A stretch of DNA of 64,000 nt from Conchocele bisecta (Eukaryota > Mollusca > Bivalvia > Lucinida > Thyasiridae): contig CM055274.1 of assembly GCA_029237695.1 (NCBI GenBank), forward strand, positions 68,748,828 through 68,812,827. The letters are read 5' to 3'. Below are positions 57,926-64,000 of the stretch, piece after piece. The notes below the pieces were generated by a model. It saw only the letters and a program-made list of their open reading frames with translations. It made no database searches and had not been told where the DNA came from. Position 1 is the stretch's first letter. Each line of letters opens with the position of its first letter. Position numbers and translations under genes: made by a program.

Positions 57926-57994
57926 ATCGCCTTGTTTAGTGGGTCAGACACTCCCCAGCGATTGCCCTGTATGCAATACATGTTGTGGTTACAG

Positions 57995-58103
57995 GTTGCC
58001 CACTTCTACAACACGATAGACCAACAGATGATCCCCAGCCAACAGACCATGATGTTGGAGTCAGCCAAGGCCTTCGAGAGACTCGCAAAGAATCCCAAAA
58101 CCG
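57995..58103 (+). CDS. DYNC2H1: Dynein-2 heavy chain, coding exon 10 (residues 614-649 plus split codon)
   Basis: Follows GTGGTTACAG and reads VAHFYNTIDQQMIPSQQTMM, LESAKAFERLAKNPKTG. The recalled vertebrate protein has VAHFYNSIDQQMIQSQRPMM and LQSALAFEQIIKN. The donor is ACCG/GTAAAT, phase 1, so the Gly codon is completed by GC at the exon 11 start. The next intron holds about 2 kb of 75-bp repeats, each carrying a copy of the exon 11 acceptor and first 46 exon bases. Confidence 0.97.
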
Positions 58104-58163
58104 GTAAATTTAACATTTGCAAATGTTGTGCTCAGATAACTGATGTTCAGTGTAACCTCTCTG

Positions 58164-58233
58164 AACTGGACACCCTGGGGACTTCCCGGGGACTTCCCGG
58201 GGACTTCCCGGGGACTTCCCAGGGTGTCCAGTT
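58164..58233. repeat. Four tandem GGGGACTTCCC motifs inside an inverted repeat
   Basis: AACTGGACACCCT (58164-58176) and its exact inverse AGGGTGTCCAGTT (58221-58233) flank four perfect 11-bp copies of GGGGACTTCCC (58177-58220). GGGACTTCCC fits the NF-kB (Rel) site consensus GGGRNWYYCC. Located 60 bp into intron 10. Either an accidental hairpin with repeat expansion or a Rel-binding cluster; only the sequence is certain. Confidence 0.85.
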
Positions 58234-58275
58234 TAGATGTTGCATGCACTCTACGCTATCAACATTATTAAATGA

Positions 58276-58405
58276 GACACGCCATATGATTTTGTACCTT
58301 CGGAGATCTGCGTAATTTCATGAAATTTGTTTTCAAAATTTACAATATTTTCCGTAAATGGCGTCAAAATTTTTTTTGACATTATTTATGAAATACTATG
58401 ATGTA
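58276..58405 (+). repeat. Half copy of the 61330-61566 MITE
   Basis: ACACGCCATATGATTTTGTACC, ATTTACAATATTTTCCGTAA and ATGGCGTCAAAA match the left half of the complete element in intron 12. The right half is absent. Confidence 0.65.
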
Positions 58406-60402
58406 CTGATGACGTGGGATAACCCTGTTATTGTACTATGTTATATCTATACAGGCACAAAGTCGAAGGGCAAGGATGTCCTGGTGACGTGGGATAAACC
58501 TGTTATTGTACTATGTTATATCTATACAGGCACGAAGTCGAAGGGCGAGAATGTCCTGGTGACGTGGGATAACCCTGTTGACTATGTTATATCAATACAG
58601 GCACAAAGCAGGGCAGGATGTCCTGGTGACGTGATAACCCTGTTATTGTTCATGTTATATCATACAGCACAAGTCGAAGGGCGAGGATGTCCTGGTGACG
58701 TGGGATAAACCTGTTATGTACTATGTATCAAAGCACAAAGTCGAAGGGCGAGATGCCTGGTACTGGGATAACCCTGTTATTCTATGTTATATCTATACAG
58801 GCACAAAGTCGAAGGGCGAGGATGTCCCTGGTGACGGTGGGAATAACTGTATTGTCTATGTTATATCTATACAGGCACGACGAAGGGCGAGGAATGTCCG
58901 GTGGAGTGGGATAAACCTGTTATTGTATAAGTTATATCTATACGGCACAAGTCAAGGGCGAGATGTCCTGGTACGTGGGATAACCCTGTTATTGTTCTAT
59001 GTTTTATCTATACAGGCACAAAGTCGAAGGGCGAGGATGTCCTGGTGACGTGGGATAACCCGTTTTTACTTATGTTACTATGTATATCCTATAACAGCAC
59101 GAAGTCGAAGGACGAGGATGGGTCCCCTTAGACTGATAACCCCGGTTAATTTTACTATGTTATATCTATACAGGCACAAAGTCGAAGGGCGAGGATGTCC
59201 TGGTGACGTGGGATAACCCTGTTATTGTACTATGTTATATCTATACAGGCACAAAGTCGAAGGGCGAGGATGTCCTGGTTGATGTCGTGAATAACCCCGT
59301 TATTGTACTATGTTATATCTATACAGGCACAAAGTCGAAGGGCGAGGATGTCCTGGTGACGTGGGATAACCCCGTTATTGTACTATGTTATATCTATACA
59401 GGCACAAAGTCGAAGGGCGAGAATGTCCTGGTGACGTGGGATAACCCCGTTATTGTACTATGTTATATCTATACAGGCACAAAGTCGAAGGGCGAGAATG
59501 TCCTGGTGACGTGGGATAACCCCGTTATTGTACTATGTTATATCTATACAGGCACGAAGTCGAAGGACGAGGATGTCCTGGTGACGTGGGATAACCCCGT
59601 TATTTTACTATGTTATATCTATACAGGCACAAAGTCGAAGGGCGAGGATGTCCTGGTGACGTGGGATAACCCTGTTATTGTACTATGTTATATCTATACA
59701 GGCACAAAGTCGAAGGGCGAGAATGTCCTGGTGACGTGGGATAACCCTTTTATTGTATAATGTATATCTATACGGCACAAGCGAAGGGCGAGAATGTCCG
59801 GTGACGTGGGATAACTGTTATTGTACTATGTTATATCTATACAGGCACGAAGTCGAAGGGCGAGAATGTCCTGGTGACGTGGGATAACCCTGTTATTGTA
59901 CTATGTTATATCTATACAGGCACAAAGTCGAAGGGCGAGAATGTCCTGGTGACGTGGGATAACCCTGTTATTGTACTTATGTTATATCTATACAGCACAC
60001 AAAAATAGCGAAGGCGAGAATGTCCTGGTGAGTGGGATAACGTTTTTTATGTATGTATATCTACAGCACAAATGAAGGGCGAGAATGTCCTGGTGACGTG
60101 GGATAACCCTGTTATTGTACTATGTTATATCTATACAGGCACAAAGTCGAAGGGCGAGGATGTCCTGGTGACGTGGGACAACCCTGTTATGTCTATGTAT
60201 CACAGCACAAGGCGAAGGCGAGAATCCTGGTGCGTGGGATAACCCGTTAGTTACATGTTATCTACAGGCACAAGCGAAAGGGCGGAAGGCCTTGGTGCGT
60301 GGGATAATTATTGTATGTTTACTATACGGCACAAAGTCGAAGGGCGAGGATGTCCTGGTGAGTGGGATAACCCTGTTATTGTACTATGTTATATCTATAC
60401 AG
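58406..60402 (+). repeat. 75-bp tandem array duplicating the exon 11 acceptor and 5' exon end
   Basis: About 27 units fill the 3' part of intron 10. Each has ATGTTATATCTATACAG followed by GCACAAAGTCGAAGGGCGAG, GATGTCCTGGTGACGTGGG, ATAACCC and TGTTATTGTACT. The part after CAG equals the first 46 bp of exon 11. Roughly 18 units keep an intact acceptor. Clean units (59170-59752) stay open for 25 codons per unit in the exon 11 frame. Units at about 58600-59160, 59755-59815 and 59985-60325 carry many small deletions. The array ends directly in exon 11. Confidence 0.97.
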
Positions 60403-60551
60403 GCACAAAGTCGAAGGGCGAGGATGTCCTGGTGACGTGGGATAACCCAGAGGAGCTGGAGATCTACATCAAGAAGCTACAGGCCGCGGCCGAGAGACTC
60501 ACCACTGATAACAGGAAACTGCGCCGCTGCCATGTTACCGTGTCCGAGAAG
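60403..60551 (+). CDS. DYNC2H1: Dynein-2 heavy chain, coding exon 11 (split codon 650 to residue 699)
   Basis: The last unit of the 75-bp array runs into this exon. After CTATACAG the GC completes the Gly codon. TKSKGEDVLVTWDNPEELEIYIKKLQAAAERLT is then followed by DNRKLRRCH and SEK (residue runs cited in pieces: TWDNPEELEIYI, KKLQAAAERL). The recalled vertebrate protein has GKSQITWDNPKELEGYIQKLQNAAERLATENRKLRK. I chose the acceptor at 60401-60402 because it is the only one followed by PEELEIY rather than the array, and it fits family spacing. Upstream acceptors are possible alternatives. The donor is GAAG/GTATGT, phase 0. Confidence 0.95.
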
Positions 60552-60565
60552 GTATGTGTAGTTTG

Positions 60566-60775
60566 TTGTACATGGATGTGATTGGAGAAATGGAGCTCAT
60601 GTTTTTCATTGCTCGTCTCATTCCTGATCTTCTAGCAAACTCCTTCAGCCGGATAATCATCTACATAGTTTGTTAGAAGCATGTTGGTTGACTGACTGAA
60701 TTGCGAACAGTGCATACCCTGATGGTCTACACTGGCCATACATCTCATTTCTCCAGTTGCAGCCGCATATACGTT
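60566..60775. mobile_element. MITE, GTGGCTGTGACTGGAG family, intron 11
   Basis: The left end ACATGGATGTGATTGGAGAA pairs with CATTTCTCCAGTTGCAGCC on the right. The interior has TTTGTTAGAAGCATGTTGG, TGCGAACAGTGCA and TGATGGTCTACACTGG in family order. It begins 15 bp after the exon 11 donor. Confidence 0.75.
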
Positions 60776-60984
60776 GTCGAAAGTTTAGAATTTTAAGAAG
60801 TTGTGAAAAAGTTCACATAGGTTTCGTTTGGATTACAATACTCGCGTATGGATTATGAGCTGAGCTTCGACCAATCAAACTGTCTGATTTCGATCAGTAC
60901 ATTCTCATAGTTTAGGATCTTGTGTGCAGACCAATCAGCGAACCTGCCCGTCAATCACTATTATACTTTCACCTTGAGGAATGG

Positions 60985-61172
60985 CTTGATATGCTAGTGG
61001 TAGAGCATTGGAATTAAATACCGGAGGTCGTGGGTTCAGTCTTTGCCCTAGGAATGAAAATATAATTCCATAGTATTCCCACCCAAACTGGTCTTTCAGA
61101 TGAGATTTGAAACTGAGGCATCGTCTCTATATGCCCTTAGCTGTTGCTGACACATGAAACCCGTTGACTTTC
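60985..61172 (+). repeat. tRNA-derived SINE directly upstream of exon 12
   Basis: Box A (TGCTAGTGGTAGAGCATTGG) is followed by a box B-like GGTCGTGGGTTCAGTC and a body shared with 51895-52115 (CCCACCCAAACTGGTC, TTCAGATGAGA, CGTCTCTATATGCCC, TTAGCTGTTGCTGACAC). It ends about 15-20 bp before the exon 12 start, so the SINE tail supplies most of the polypyrimidine and branch region of that acceptor. Confidence 0.8.
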
Positions 61173-61188
61173 GACTTTTGACGTACAG

Positions 61189-61287
61189 GTGCAGAACCTG
61201 ATGGGTATTGACCTGCTACGGAAGGACAAACGCTGGAAGGAAGGACTGATGGATATCCGCCACCTCATGGCCGACTTGGTGCAGAAG
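61189..61287 (+). CDS. DYNC2H1: Dynein-2 heavy chain, coding exon 12 (residues 700-732)
   Basis: Follows GACGTACAG and reads VQNLMGIDLLRKDKRWKEGL, MDIRHLMADLVQK. The recalled vertebrate protein has VVVLMNIDLLRQQQRWKDGLQELR. The donor is AAG/GTAGTA, phase 0. This is the last exon placed with confidence; the protein continues for roughly 3,500 more residues beyond the window in known family members. The exon is only 99 nt and follows a SINE almost immediately. Confidence 0.96.
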
Positions 61288-61329
61288 GTAGTAACTATCA
61301 TGGACTTGTCTTTAGACCCCACCACAACT

Positions 61330-61566
61330 GAGGCACGCCATGTGATTTTGTACCTAAGAACATGCGCTATATTTCTTGAAAAATATTTACAAAGTTTACA
61401 ATTATTTCCGTAAATGACGTCGAAATGTGACATAATTCTCATAGCAAATACGGAATTCAATTTCGTCATCTTTCGTCATCATTTACAGGAAATATCACAG
61501 TTTCTGTAAATATATTTCATGAAAAATTGCACATGTTGTTAGGTATAAAATCACATGGCGTGTTAC
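61330..61566. mobile_element. TIR MITE in intron 12
   Basis: GGCACGCCATGTGATTTTGT with ACCTAA at the left pairs with TTAGGTATAAAATCACATGG then CGTGTTAC at the right. TTTACAATTATTTCCGTAA and similar inner segments pair too. A half copy is at 58276-58405. Confidence 0.8.
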
Positions 61567-61668
61567 CATTGTTACCATTATTTAGTGTTACCTTTTTGCA
61601 TTTGACCTCCTTGTAATACGTGTACATAAAATGTTTAACCCGTTACAATAGGAATACTCTTTCATGTA

Positions 61669-62916
61669 CAGTGAAATGCCACGGGCCTGCATATTTTTTC
61701 GAGTGATCGCATCATTCGAGCCATCGCATCTTGCGATTTTGGTATATTTGTCTGCTACTGTACCCGGCAGATTTAGGAAATAACAAAGCATAATAGAGTG
61801 TATCCATGTTTTACATGATAATAGTATTTATTCGCAGATTAAAGTTATCATGTGAAATTAAATAAACTGTATTTAAATTTACAACACTGTCTTTATTTCA
61901 ATTATTATCAAAGGAGAAAAGCTCCAGTATTTACTATAAATAGTGGCGCACATAATTAATGTTGCAGGTGGTTGTGACGTCACTCGAAACAGTAGTATGG
62001 GCCCAACTCAAACGATGTTGTTATACAGCGCCCATAAAAAAATCGGGAATCAGTCGTGAATCGTAAAATAGTGCGACGCAACAAAACGTGCTTTACTTAA
62101 TTTGTGACCAACTGATCAACTTGTAGACTCCTGCAACTTGATATGGGTTTACTATTTCACTATATTATTCATGAATAGCTGTCGAGGACGAACATTTCAG
62201 GTCCTGAACTGAATGTGCAGGTCGATTTAATGCTGCACTGATCGGAAATTCAGTAGAGCAAATTCTTTTTGTCACGACCAGTCATCTCTGCCTAACTAGG
62301 AAGTGCGGTATTATTAATGGGTATTTTTCGTTGTAACTCCCGGGTAGCCACACGAATAACACGAGGACCACTAGAACGTGGGTTACTAGGGTTCCAACTT
62401 GACTTGAACCCGAGCAACGACTCTGGTTGTTCCTGTGATACTCGGGGTTACTCAAGTATAATCCGTGAGTTACCACGAAAATCAACCAATGACTTACGAC
62501 AGACCAGCCCAGAATATTTAATAAATCGCCGTATATCGTTGATCGCAATGAACAACGTTAACAATCAAATTGCACCACTTTAGGCAATTGACTGGACTGG
62601 AAAAGAAATCACATTTCATAGACAGGTAGCGCTCGGCTAGGCCTTTGATTGTAATAAGTCGGACGCGGAGGTGTGAAAATTAGCCAAACACAAACTTCGA
62701 CATGACTTTCGAGTCATCGTATTGCAAAATAGCGAGAAATGAGTCCATGGGACTTGAAAAAGGTTTTGAGGGATCGCATTTTTCGAGGAGTTGCATTTTG
62801 AGCCATCGCAAGTAAATTACATCAAACATATAGGGAAAATTATCGGGACCGCGATGCTATTTCGAGTGAGCCAGACATTATGAGCCATCGCATTTCGAGC
62901 CATCGCGATTTCACTG
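61669..62916. mobile_element. TA-flanked TIR element in intron 12
   Basis: The left end CAGTGAAATGCCACGG is partly inverse to the right end CCATCGCGATTTCACTG, each bordered by TA (61667-61668, 62917-62918). Inner repeats of CGAGCCATCGCAT occur on both sides. It is 1,248 bp with no transposase frame; non-autonomous mariner/pogo-like by its ends. Confidence 0.8.
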
Positions 62917-62961
62917 TATATGTAAATTTTGAAATATTTATTTTCTATTTTTCTTATTTCT

Positions 62962-63040
62962 CAATGAAAGTATATGTTGTGACCACCAATTTGAATCGTC
63001 TCATCCAATGGGGGTCACAATATATACTTCCAATGAGAGA
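62962..63040. repeat. Small palindromic MITE (GACCACTCATTTGAACC family)
   Basis: GAAAGTATATGTTGTGACCA and the near inverse GGTCACAATATATACTTCC surround a diverged centre. Third copy of the family. Confidence 0.7.
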
Positions 63041-63234
63041 GAAAGAAAGCATTTGAAATTTTATATCTGTAAAATATAAAATAGTCTTTAGAATATAATT
63101 AGTTAAACCGTTATCGGTAGGGCCTTGATACTTGTTGTGTGACTTCAGTATGGTGTGTAAATGTGCAAAGTCATTTTGGTATTTGTATTTGCTCCTGTGT
63201 CATGGATTATCTTTCCATTGCATTTAATATCAAA
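63041..63234 (+). repeat. Fragment of a tandem-unit family
   Basis: GGCCTTGATACTTGTTGTGTG, TGTGTAAATGTGCAAAG and TGTCATGGATTATCTTTCC resemble one diverged unit of the arrays at 42558-43200 and 55380-56010. Confidence 0.5.
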
Positions 63235-63385
63235 GCAGTAGGTGAAGCATCCATAGAATACCAGGTTGGTGTCGTTTGATATCAAGTTTATCAGGCAAGG
63301 TTCGGTTCGGAATTCCTAACATTTCTGAGCCTGATAAATTCAAAAGTTACTAGCATGGTATTCTATTTATCAGGTAACATTTTAT
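63235..63385. repeat. Foldback of the TTTATCAGGC family
   Basis: CATAGAATACCAGGTTGG, AAGTTTATCAGGCAAGG, then CTGAGCCTGATAAATTC and GCATGGTATTCTATT form an imperfect palindrome. Related to 16059-16190. Confidence 0.65.
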
Positions 63386-63413
63386 GCTAGAGAATAGGCA
63401 AAAATAAATGGAG

Positions 63414-63553
63414 GATATTCATATTTTTGCAACGAATATGACATATATGTTCATCTCGTGGTGTGAAATGTCCATATTTCACACGTTAAATATGGACATT
63501 TCACACCACTCGATGAACATATATGTCATATTCGTTGCAAAAATATGAATATT
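63414..63553. repeat. Long hairpin with arms of about 66 bp
   Basis: The left arm (GATATTCATATTTTTGCAAC onward to ATGTCCATATTT) is reverse-complemented almost perfectly by TAAATATGGACATTTCACAC onward to TATGAATATTC. There are about two mismatches and a loop of about eight bases near 63481-63488. Such a long near-perfect arm suggests a recent inverted duplication or young foldback element. Confidence 0.92.
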
Positions 63554-63997
63554 CTATTTATTATATACCGCTCCATGGAAATTAGCATTTTTTTAGATTG
63601 TATATGGTAATGAATGTGTATTTGCAGCCTATTTGCAGTCCTGCACTGCAGATGCGCGTTATGAATATAGATAGCTGAAGTAGTCGTATTTTCACCGGAA
63701 GTTGTTTATTTGATCGATGAGAACATATGACATTTATTTACATCGTATAACTATGTATTTCATGGGTAGATATATAATAAAATGGTTTTCATTTTAAAAA
63801 TGCGGACTTGTTTAGTTGCCTATTTACATTGATGTGTTTCGGCACGTCATGTGAAGCCATCGACCAAAGGAACGGCAGAGAAAGTAGTTATGACCCGAAT
63901 ATATATCTGTTCTAGTCGGTGCAGGATACTACAGTAAGTTATTTGTCATCAGTCAGCGTGTATTTGGCCAATGCGAGTTTCCTGATGGATATATTGC

Positions 63998-64000
63998 AGG
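63998..64000 (+). other. DYNC2H1: Possible acceptor of dynein exon 13 at window end
   Basis: GATGGATATATTGCAG ends at 63999 and the next base G is the last base of the window. A phase 0 acceptor is needed downstream of exon 12 and none better was seen in the preceding 2.7 kb, but no exon sequence is available to confirm it. Confidence 0.3.

Noticed and set aside
59203..59760. 185-codon repeat protein in the 75-bp array as an independent gene
   Set aside because: It is the intron 10 array read through. The coding value, if any, is as alternative 5' extension of exon 11, not a separate gene.

Overview
The window looks like nuclear DNA of a mollusc, most likely a bivalve. It is AT-rich, has spliced genes with GT-AG introns, tRNA-derived SINEs and a Jockey-like LINE. 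It also has many repeat families built from a stem-loop arm, a GC-rich microsatellite and tandem units of about 150 bp, a style I associate with bivalve genomes. The clade call is inference; the intron structure and repeats are read directly.

One host gene is present, on the + strand: the 5' part of the cytoplasmic dynein-2 (intraflagellar transport) heavy chain, DYNC2H1. Twelve coding exons can be placed from 15592 to 61287: 15592-15789, 22677-22823, 26205-26364, 48864-49124, 49542-49774, 50587-50909, 51695-51839, 54886-55061, 56198-56393, 57995-58103, 60403-60551 and 61189-61287. They join in frame with GT-AG introns at every junction into 2,196 nt, or 732 codons. This covers the N-terminal dimerisation region and the first part of the tail. 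The AAA+ motor lies beyond the window. A candidate acceptor for exon 13 sits at the last bases (AG at 63998-63999).

Everything else is repeat-derived or unrecognised. Positions 1-15590 (upstream of the first coding exon) hold SINEs, a terminal-inverted-repeat (TIR) element flanked by TA, and a nested tandem-repeat element at 8.75-11.09 kb. Intron 1 holds a TIR element carrying a 24-bp minisatellite, and a dead Jockey-like LINE split by a TA-flanked TIR element. Intron 2 begins 8 bp before a 2.8-kb TA-flanked TIR element that is itself interrupted. Intron 3 (22.5 kb) is almost wholly long tandem arrays with Helitron-like ends. Introns 4-12 carry palindromic MITEs, SINEs and more arrays.

The most striking feature is a roughly 2-kb, 75-bp tandem array in intron 10. 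Each unit contains the exon 11 splice acceptor plus the first 46 bp of exon 11. Because 75 bp is 25 codons, most upstream acceptors would extend the exon in frame. A second striking feature is that several otherwise different repeat families share the core AAGGTCAAGGTCA.

Parts of the tandem arrays show dense single-base indels next to clean copies, which suggests unpolished assembly. Details inside those parts should be treated with care.
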